From Candidatus Saccharibacteria bacterium UBA5150 (GTDB taxonomy: Bacteria > Patescibacteriota > Saccharimonadia > Saccharimonadales > UBA4665): DNA of 19,099 bases. The notes under the pieces are model-generated. The model was not told where the DNA came from and searched no databases. It was given only the letters and a program-made list of their open reading frames with translations. Made by a program: the position numbers and the translations under genes. Numbering within the stretch: the first letter of the stretch is position 1; the number at the start of each line of letters is the position of its first letter. Where the stretch lies: positions 625 through 19,723 of the forward strand of contig DHXS01000004.1 in assembly GCA_002413795.1 (NCBI GenBank). Reading direction: 5' to 3'. Shown one piece after another: positions 14,915 to 19,099 of the stretch.

Positions 14915-15260
14915 AGTTCTGGATGGTGGCGGTGGGAGCGACCGAAACAAGATTTTTGGCGGCCGGGCTGGTCTGCACGCGATTCAGCGACTGCAGGCGG
15001 GCCGAGGCTACCGTCAAGTCGTCGTGCTCGGTCTTAAGCTGAGACTGCTTCTCGCGTAAGGAGTTAATCTGGTAACCGTAAGCGTTGGTCTTGGTGACCT
15101 GCGTCAGGTACATCAGGCCAAGCAAACAAGCCAGCACGATCAAAATAATCGTGTTGCTGACCGGGCCCAGCGTCCGGGCCTGCGCCTTAACGCCGACCAG
15201 ATTTTGGTTACGGCCTTTATACCGCGAACGGTTCATGGCCAAGGAGCTGGAGTATGTCAT
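14913..15260 (-). CDS. ftsL: FtsL/DivIC-like divisome protein
   Basis: The 115-residue product has a basic cytoplasmic N-terminus and one membrane helix (about 36-55, NTIILIVLACLLGLMYLTQV). A predicted coiled coil follows (INSLREKQSQLKTEHDDLTV, then ASARLQSL) and a short tail. This layout and the position between rsmH and ftsI identify FtsL (septum-formation-initiator/DivIC-like), which bridges FtsQ to FtsW-FtsI. The sequence is too divergent to separate FtsL from DivIC on its own. The ATG has no SD and is preceded by an A-rich leader containing AAAACAAAAA (15268-15277). Confidence 0.85.
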   Translation of the reverse strand: MTYSSSLAMNRSRYKGRNQNLVGVKAQARTLGPVSNTIILIVLACLLGLMYLTQVTKTNAYGYQINSLREKQSQLKTEHDDLTVASARLQSLNRVQTSPAAKNLVSVAPTATIQN

Positions 15261-15296
15261 ATATTTATTTTTGTTTTAGATTTAGTATTTTGAGCC

Positions 15297-15320
15297 CCGA
15301 TGCTGCCGAAGCAGCACCGG
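15297..15320 (-). repeat. Ten-bp hairpin with UUCG tetraloop
   Basis: On the minus strand CCGGTGCTGC-TTCG-GCAGCATCGG forms a 10-bp stem closed by the very stable C(UUCG)G loop. One pair is G-U and works only in minus-strand RNA, the coding direction of the cluster. It sits between the 19-codon ORF and ftsL. No U-tract follows, so it is more likely a processing/stability or attenuating element than a terminator. Confidence 0.6.
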
Positions 15321-15335
15321 AACAGTTTGGACCTA

Positions 15336-15395
15336 CTAGAGCACTTTTACGTGGATCTTGTAGGCGCGGGAGCTACCTTTTACCTGGATAGGCAT
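15336..15395 (-). CDS. Possible 19-residue peptide between rsmH and ftsL
   Basis: An ATG two bases after the rsmH stop (TAACAATG) opens a 20-codon frame for MPIQVKGSSRAYKIHVKVL, ending in TAG. AAAGGGA lies 7 bases upstream of the ATG as a plausible SD. The peptide is basic and rich in beta-branched residues. It may be a real small protein, a leader peptide acting with the following UUCG hairpin, or chance. Confidence 0.35.
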   Translation of the reverse strand: MPIQVKGSSRAYKIHVKVL

Positions 15396-15397
15396 TG

Positions 15398-16309
15398 TTA
15401 GTTCCCTTTCTTTTTTATTTTCACTGCGGCTCGCAGTTTAGCACTGCGGGCTCGCGGATTAAAAACTTGTTCATTTGGGGATTGGGTCACCGGACGCTTG
15501 GTTAACAGATGCAACTCGGCGTCATAGTGCCCGCCGGCGGCCTCTGCCAGAGCCTGCTTCACCAGTCGGTCTTCCAGGCTGTGGAAGCTGATGACGGCTA
15601 TTCGCCCGCCCGGGCTGAGCAGTTCGATCCACAGCGGCAGGCTGCGTTCCAGCTGGTTAAGCTCGTCGTTGACGGCTATCCGCAAGGCTTGGAAAGTGCG
15701 CGTTGCCGGGTGAACCCGACTGCGTCCCGGCCATGCCCTACCGGGCACGGCGGCCAGCTGCTGAGTGTCCCTCAGCGGCCTGGCCCGCACGATCGCAGCG
15801 GCAATCTGCCTGGCTTTCGGCTCCTCGCCGTAACGCTTTAACAGATCAGCCAGCTGGGCTTCGCTATAGCTGTTGACTATAGTTTCGGCTGTCAGTTCCT
15901 GGGACTGATCCATTCGCATGTCCAGCGGACCATTGGTCGCGATGGCAAAACCACGCGATCCCTCGTTAAGGTGCGGTGACGATACGCCCAAATCGGCCAA
16001 AATAAGATCGAATTGCCGGCCATCGGCTTGCAATTCTTGGCTGGCAATCAAAAAATCCTGCTGCCGTATGTCGACGGTGCCCGCTTTATAGGTTTCCCTG
16101 AGCGCCTTGATGGCTTCGGGATCCCTGTCTACCAGCACTGCCGTTGTGAGACTTCCGGTCCGTGCCAATACTTCTGAGGCGTGTCCGCCGTAGCCGGCCG
16201 TCAGATCGAGGTACGATTCCCCGCTCTGCGGATCCAGATACTGCAGGACTTCGTCCAGTAATACCGGTACGTGCCGTTGGTTTTTATTTTGGTGTTTGTT
16301 TTGGTGCAT
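15398..16309 (-). CDS. rsmH: RsmH, 16S rRNA m4C1402 methyltransferase
   Basis: RsmH (MraW) methylates N4 of C1402 in 16S rRNA using S-adenosylmethionine. Visible motifs are HVPVLLDEVL near the start, the SAM site YLDLTAGYGGHASEVL, DLILADLGVSSPHLNEGSRGF with the GPLDMRMD segment, ALRIAVNDELNQLE, ISFHSLEDRLVK and the C-terminal NPRARSAKLRAA. From ATG 16309 there are 303 residues. In-frame GTG at 16336 and TTG at 16330 are alternatives. An AGGTGA overlaps the GTG, and no start has a well-spaced SD. The first codons are unusually A/C-rich (MHQNKHQNKNQRH). It is separated from mraZ by 246-273 bases that carry the RNA switch candidate. Confidence 0.94.
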   Translation of the reverse strand: MHQNKHQNKNQRHVPVLLDEVLQYLDPQSGESYLDLTAGYGGHASEVLARTGSLTTAVLVDRDPEAIKALRETYKAGTVDIRQQDFLIASQELQADGRQFDLILADLGVSSPHLNEGSRGFAIATNGPLDMRMDQSQELTAETIVNSYSEAQLADLLKRYGEEPKARQIAAAIVRARPLRDTQQLAAVPGRAWPGRSRVHPATRTFQALRIAVNDELNQLERSLPLWIELLSPGGRIAVISFHSLEDRLVKQALAEAAGGHYDAELHLLTKRPVTQSPNEQVFNPRARSAKLRAAVKIKKKGN

Positions 16310-16331
16310 CTTTGCTTGTTTGTTTTGCAAG

Positions 16332-16559
16332 GTCACCTATTCAGCAGTCAACTTTTTGTTTTGTATATAGTTTTTGTTTTTGGTGACTCAGCAAATTGTA
16401 TAAATACCGTTCGCCAAGTCAAGTTTGAGAGACTTATGTGTGAGGTGGAGTTTTGGGAGGTGTTTTGGGAAAGGTACAAAGCACTTTTTTTTCGTGGTTG
16501 CCCATGATCCACGTGTTGACTGCCGAATAGCTAATCTCGAGGGTTTGAGGTCTATTCGG
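16332..16559 (-). promoter_or_regulatory. Candidate RNA switch between mraZ and rsmH
   Basis: In minus-strand RNA, CTATTCGGCAGTCAAC (16530-16515) is complementary over all 16 positions to GTTGACTGCTGAATAG (16352-16337), with one G-U pair that would be an A-C mismatch on the other strand. The same CTATTCGG can pair instead with the upstream CCGAATAG (16559-16552), an 8-bp hairpin with a 21-base loop. The two folds exclude each other. The downstream arm ends directly against AGGTGACC at the rsmH start. A third helix, GTCACC (16387-16382) with GGTGAC (16337-16332), could hide that SD-like sequence. Confidence 0.5.
16395..16422 (-). promoter_or_regulatory. Internal rsmH promoter
   Basis: On the minus strand TTGACT (16422-16417), a 16-base spacer and TACAAT (16400-16395) predict a start near 16388. 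That would make a leader of about 50-80 bases before rsmH. This transcript would contain only the downstream arm of the 16-bp helix. Two direct TTTTGGGA copies, 12 bases apart (+ strand 16451-16458 and 16463-16470), lie upstream and may be MraZ-type TGGG boxes. Confidence 0.5.
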
Positions 16560-16582
16560 TTAAATTGTTAAGGATCAGCAGT

Positions 16583-16951
16583 TCAGACGGTATCCGGAGC
16601 CTGTAGGCGCCAGTACGGGCCGACACCGACCGCGATCACGTCCCGGTCTATCCCGGCGTAGTCGAGCAGGTGCTGCTCGAGCGTGATGCGTCCCTGTTTA
16701 CCGTCGGGCGACTGCTCGATCTTACCCATCCTGAAGCGGACGTTCAGATCGGCAATGCCTTCGTCCAGGATATCGCCGGCCAGCTTGGGCTCTACCAAGT
16801 TTTCCCAGACATCTTTGGGGTAAAGATGCAGGTAGTTCTTGAAGCCCCGCGTTACGACTGCCCCGCTTGCGAACTTGTCTCGAAGTTCCGGAGGTATGGT
16901 TAACCGCCGCTTGTCGTCGAGCTTGCGTTCGAAGTAGTCAACCGTTGCCAT
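16583..16951 (-). CDS. mraZ: Transcriptional regulator MraZ
   Basis: MraZ is a ring-forming DNA-binding protein that represses its own cluster through TGGG-type direct repeats. The 122 residues contain two SpoVT-AbrB-like units. The first is FERKLDDKRRLTIPPELRDK (about 8-27) and the second GKQGRITLEQHLLDYAGI (about 84-101), each with the DxxxR motif region of the family. Length is slightly below the common 140-150 residues. AAGGGA lies 6 bases before the ATG, a good SD. This is the first full gene of the dcw cluster; upstream lie its promoter and a short leader ORF that ends 3 bases before the ATG. Confidence 0.93.
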   Translation of the reverse strand: MATVDYFERKLDDKRRLTIPPELRDKFASGAVVTRGFKNYLHLYPKDVWENLVEPKLAGDILDEGIADLNVRFRMGKIEQSPDGKQGRITLEQHLLDYAGIDRDVIAVGVGPYWRLQAPDTV

Positions 16952-16954
16952 TGT

Positions 16955-17029
16955 TTATCCCTTAACTGCTAGTGGTTTTTTATTTTGTGGAGCCGGTTCA
17001 GCTATTTTGGCTTTACCATTTCTACCCAC
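16955..17029 (-). CDS. Possible 24-residue mraZ leader peptide
   Basis: A GTG at 17029 begins 7 bases after the -10 box, the same spacing as the leaderless genes next door. It opens a 25-codon frame, starting (V/M)GRNGKAKIAEPAPQ and ending ...KKPLAVKG. The TAA lies 3 bases before the mraZ ATG, and the mraZ SD lies within its last codons. An in-frame ATG at 17035 is only one base from the -10, too close to be transcribed from this promoter. The peptide is basic and looks disordered. It may couple translation to mraZ. Confidence 0.35.
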   Translation of the reverse strand: MGRNGKAKIAEPAPQNKKPLAVKG

Positions 17030-17066
17030 TGCCATGAGTGTACTACCCACCATCACCCCCACGCAA
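17025..17066 (-). promoter_or_regulatory. mraZ/dcw promoter with TGGG boxes
   Basis: On the minus strand TTGCGT (17066-17061), an 18-base spacer and TACACT (17042-17037) form the promoter. GTGGG boxes lie at 17062-17058 and 17050-17046 (12 bases apart) inside the -35/spacer, and a third at 17029-17025 at the start point. MraZ is known to bind TGGG repeats upstream of its own gene, so this placement fits autorepression, although the usual repeat spacing is nearer 10. Confidence 0.6.
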
Positions 17067-17070
17067 GGGG

Positions 17071-17107
17071 AAAATAATAAAAAAGCGCTGTTGCTAACAG
17101 CACTTTT
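17071..17107 (-). terminator. Intrinsic terminator of the LysM-like gene
   Basis: In minus-strand RNA AAAAGTGCTGTT pairs with AACAGCGCTTTT (17107-17096 and 17092-17081) around a 3-base loop, with one U-G pair valid only on this strand. TTATTATTTT follows. It lies about 80 bases after the LysM-like gene and just upstream of the mraZ promoter, so it separates the two transcription units. Confidence 0.8.
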
Positions 17108-17184
17108 CCACAGGTTGCGCAAATATTGGCCAAATTACAATATATGTAGCGTAACGCTTATGCTTATAGACGCTATTTGATCAG

Positions 17185-17652
17185 TTATGGCTGTCGCGGA
17201 TTCTGGGGTTTTTCGGGCAGCTTTTGCATGCCGGGAATAACTGGAACGCTAACTGCTTCGCCAGGGTGCAAGAATCGCTTGCCGGGATCTTGATCTAATA
17301 TGTACTGGTTGAGCTGGTCTGTCTCAGCAGTGCTACTGACGGAACCACTATAAACTTTCGGGTCAACCCGTTCACCCAGCGTGCCGGGTGTGTCACCCTC
17401 TTTAACCGTAATTGTTCGTGGGTCAGGAAGGGCCGCCATCTCCTGTTCAGTATAAATCTTAGGGCTGCCGGACTTTAAGGAATCTTGAGTGTGCTTGTCA
17501 GCAGCAATTAAACCCCCTGCGCCCATCAATGCTAATACGGTACCGCCGACCGCTAATTGCTTTCTCGCAGTACGCCGTGCTGAAGCGGCTGCCTCTTGGT
17601 CATAAAAGGTAGGCCTCGGAGCTTTTGTGTGGATGTCTGTTACGTTTGTCAT
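17185..17652 (-). CDS. Membrane-anchored LysM-like protein
   Basis: The 155-residue product has a charged N-terminal tail, one membrane helix (about 33-52, LAVGGTVLALMGAGGLIAA) and an outer domain. RTITVKEGDTPGTLGERV... followed by LNQYILDQDPGKRFLHPGEAVSVPVIP fits a LysM domain: a GDT start, an Asn-rich middle and an LxPGxxVxVP end. LysM binds peptidoglycan GlcNAc, so the protein probably tethers the membrane to the wall. The spacing is irregular, so the match is not certain. It has its own leaderless promoter and a terminator, making it monocistronic next to the dcw cluster. Confidence 0.65.
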   Translation of the reverse strand: MTNVTDIHTKAPRPTFYDQEAAASARRTARKQLAVGGTVLALMGAGGLIAADKHTQDSLKSGSPKIYTEQEMAALPDPRTITVKEGDTPGTLGERVDPKVYSGSVSSTAETDQLNQYILDQDPGKRFLHPGEAVSVPVIPGMQKLPEKPQNPRQP

Positions 17653-17659
17653 GGTTGCT

Positions 17660-17688
17660 ATCCTAACATATTATATTAAAATGGTCAA
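17660..17688 (-). promoter_or_regulatory. Leaderless promoter of the LysM-like gene
   Basis: On the minus strand TTGACC (17688-17683), a 17-base spacer, TAGGAT (17665-17660) and then exactly 7 bases lead to the ATG at 17652. The -35 lies just past the stop of the upstream gene. No SD is present. Confidence 0.65.
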
Positions 17689-17690
17689 GC

Positions 17691-17969
17691 TTAGTATTTC
17701 CCCGCCCGGCTGGGCGTACGCTGGTTGATATTGTAGCTGATGTAGTGAGGGGCGGACTCTTCACGCTCGCGGCGCAGGGGGTTGGTGTTCTCGATATTCT
17801 GGGCGATTGGCGCGAAGGCCGGACTGTTGGAAACGGTCACAGGGACCTTGGGTTTATCGGGCAGATCGAGCATGCTAACAGTGGCGGCGGCGGTCATCAA
17901 GACGAGCCCGACATGCTGGGCGATCTGGCCGACGACTTCGCTAGGGTTAGTTTTTGTTTTAGTGGACAT
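17691..17969 (-). CDS. Small hypothetical membrane protein (92 aa)
   Basis: The product has a polar N-terminus (MSTKTKTNPSEVVGQ), one hydrophobic segment (about 19-35, HVGLVLMTAAATVSML) and a proline-rich outer part (DLPDKPKVPVTV). The tail is basic and tyrosine-containing, ending ...RTPSRAGKY. I recognise no family. The first codons contain AAAACAAAAA. A TTGACA-17-TAGAGT promoter puts the start at 17969. Proximity to a wall-binding protein and the dcw cluster hints at an envelope role, but this is only context. Confidence 0.7.
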   Translation of the reverse strand: MSTKTKTNPSEVVGQIAQHVGLVLMTAAATVSMLDLPDKPKVPVTVSNSPAFAPIAQNIENTNPLRREREESAPHYISYNINQRTPSRAGKY

Positions 17970-17976
17970 CTACACT

Positions 17977-18005
17977 ACTCTAGCAAATATTAGGACTTTT
18001 GTCAA
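17977..18005 (-). promoter_or_regulatory. Leaderless promoter of the 92-residue gene
   Basis: On the minus strand a perfect -35 TTGACA (18005-18000), a 17-base spacer and TAGAGT (17982-17977) are followed by exactly 7 bases and then the ATG. The transcript should start on the A of the ATG. Confidence 0.75.
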
Positions 18006-18022
18006 TGTTCTGCTGTTGTACT

Positions 18023-18655
18023 CTAGGCGGCGATTTCGACCGGTTGGCCGGTTTGCAATTTGTAAAACCGGATGCCGTTGTCGCTAAAGACCTGTTCGAA
18101 GCGTTCGTACATCAGTTCGCGGGCTTCGTCGCGCCAGTGCCAATCATGGATTGGCAGGACGTGCTGGGGCTTAAGCTCCAGGACCAGCTGGATGGCCCGG
18201 GCCGATGAGCCCCAAGGCGCCTGCACCGGCAAGGCCAGGATGGCTTTGGTTTCTTTAAAGCTGTGGCTGTCGCCAGGGTGACTGAGCGCATCCAGGTAAT
18301 GTACGCCGATTTCCTGAGGTGGCGTGGCGATGAGCGGCGCGATGCTTTCATGCGGCGAATCAAAAAAAGTCGCGCCGGTTGGCGGCGTAGTGGTAGCTTT
18401 AATACCTTCGGCGAGCAGTTTTGCGGCGGCTTCCTCAGTGGTGGTAATGCGCACGGTTGGAAACTTGGCGATCAGCCGTTTTATAAACTCCGGGTCGCAG
18501 TGGTCGCCGTGCACGTGGGTAACAAAGATGTCATCAAGACGCGTCAGACTGTCGACGTCAAAGGCTTCGGCGCTATAAACACCGGGGTCAAAAATGGCTA
18601 CTCGATCTGGTGTTTCCACCAGCAGGCATGAATGAACAAATTTTGTAATCTTCAT
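18023..18655 (-). CDS. Metallo-beta-lactamase-fold hydrolase
   Basis: The 210-residue product has the MBL metal-binding motif THVHGDHCD (His47, His49, Asp51, His52) after FDPGVY, with further candidate ligands in LSHPGDSHSF and LPIHDWHW. It resembles the compact UlaG-like branch of the superfamily; the substrate cannot be read from sequence. A perfect SD, AGGAGGT at 18661-18667, lies 5 bases before the ATG. The ATG is 14 bases after the stop of the upstream flavodoxin-family gene, so the two form an operon. Unlike the leaderless first genes, this internal gene uses a classical SD. Confidence 0.85.
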   Translation of the reverse strand: MKITKFVHSCLLVETPDRVAIFDPGVYSAEAFDVDSLTRLDDIFVTHVHGDHCDPEFIKRLIAKFPTVRITTTEEAAAKLLAEGIKATTTPPTGATFFDSPHESIAPLIATPPQEIGVHYLDALSHPGDSHSFKETKAILALPVQAPWGSSARAIQLVLELKPQHVLPIHDWHWRDEARELMYERFEQVFSDNGIRFYKLQTGQPVEIAA

Positions 18656-18669
18656 GGGCTACCTCCTTT

Positions 18670-19099
18670 TTATGGATTAACGGTATTGGGATTTTGAAAA
18701 TCGAAGCGGGCGCCGGCGTCCCATTTGGAGCGCTGGTTGCCCTGCGCCGGGATGCCGCCTTGGTCTTTGAGCATTTTGGCCAGGTGCATCAGGTTCCAGG
18801 TCATGAACGTCGTGTTGCGGTTCGTGAAGTCGTTCTCCGGGCCGCCCGAGCCCGGGTCGAGGTACGACGGTCCCGGACCCGCCTCGCCGATCCATCCGGC
18901 GTCGGCCTGCGGCGGGATGCTGTAGCCGATGTGCTGCAGCGTGTAGAGGACGTTGTGTGCGCAGTGCTTGATGCCGTCCTCGTTGCCGGTGATGAAACAG
19001 CCGGCGACCCGTCCGTAGTACAGGTACTGGCCGGCGTCGTTCAGCAGGTGCGAACCGCCGTACAGCCGCTCGTGCACCTGCTTCATGATCGAGCTGTTG
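18670..19099 (-). CDS. Flavodoxin/FMN-reductase family protein, 5' part missing
   Basis: The frame is open from the right edge through an internal Met at 19086 to a TAA at 18670, so only the C-terminal 142 or so residues are visible. YGRVAGCFITGNEDGIKHCA matches the NADPH-dependent FMN reductase/WrbA-like flavodoxin fold (the ...VTGNEDG... strand and loop). IGYSIPPQADAGWIGEAGPG, ENDFTNRNTTFMTWNLMHLA and ARMLKD-like LAKMLKDQGGIPAQGNQRS are, from memory, typical of actinobacterial members. The DNA is visibly more GC-rich, with strong G/C third positions, compared with its neighbours. The enzyme probably reduces flavins or quinones with NAD(P)H. Confidence 0.8.
   Translation of the reverse strand, partial: NSSIMKQVHERLYGGSHLLNDAGQYLYYGRVAGCFITGNEDGIKHCAHNVLYTLQHIGYSIPPQADAGWIGEAGPGPSYLDPGSGGPENDFTNRNTTFMTWNLMHLAKMLKDQGGIPAQGNQRSKWDAGARFDFQNPNTVNP

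Noticed and set aside
16337..16530. MITE-like element bounded by 16-bp inverted repeats
   Set aside because: No target-site duplication flanks the repeats, and the G-U pair plus the overlap with the rsmH start fit an RNA structure better. A multi-copy search would settle it.
17104..17112. DnaA-box-like TTTTCCACA (also at 8638-8646)
   Set aside because: Single copies without clustering, an AT-rich unwinding region or dnaA/dnaN nearby; not an origin.

Overview
The window reads as a chromosomal core region of a streamlined bacterium of the Candidate Phyla Radiation (Patescibacteria), most likely a Saccharibacteria (TM7) member. That placement is an inference from three things: moderately GC-rich coding DNA with compact genes, a shortened division/cell-wall (dcw) cluster, and many genes whose start codon sits only 6-9 bases after a sigma70-type -10 box (leaderless transcripts). 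No rRNA, tRNA, CRISPR array or insertion sequence was found.

Left part (1-8260, mostly + strand). A truncated unknown gene (minus) diverges from der (ribosome-assembly GTPase). Next come pth (peptidyl-tRNA hydrolase), a gene-free stretch of about 450 bases that folds into an ordered set of stems (candidate structured RNA), dprA (DNA uptake/recombination), an intergenic region with repeated TACATATT sites and alternative hairpins, a 58-residue glycine-rich membrane protein, topA (topoisomerase I), an unusual protein joining a sigma70 region-4 DNA-binding domain to tandem winged helices, and an AT-richer gene of unknown function.

Middle (8261-8829). A gene-free stretch between convergent genes carries a second run of hairpins (candidate RNA).

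Right part (8830-17184, minus strand, read right to left). The dcw cluster runs mraZ-rsmH-(19-codon ORF)-ftsL-ftsI-mraY-ftsW-murG-ftsQ. These genes make lipid II (MraY, MurG), polymerise and cross-link septal peptidoglycan (FtsW, FtsI), assemble the divisome (FtsQ, FtsL), methylate 16S rRNA (RsmH) and regulate the cluster (MraZ). murC-F, ddl, ftsA and ftsZ are absent here. The mraZ promoter has TGGG boxes in its spacer and appears to start a 24-residue leader ORF. The mraZ-rsmH gap carries a 16-bp complementary pair that competes with a local hairpin and lies against the rsmH start, which looks like an RNA switch.

Right edge (17185-19099, minus). A membrane-anchored LysM-like protein with its own terminator and a small unknown membrane protein each have a leaderless promoter. 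They are followed by a two-gene unit of a metallo-beta-lactamase-fold hydrolase and a truncated flavodoxin/FMN-reductase-family gene that looks actinobacterial.

The strongest leads are the mraZ-rsmH RNA switch, the two candidate structured RNAs, the near-uniform leaderless promoters, and an exact AAAACAAAAA motif at five minus-strand gene starts.
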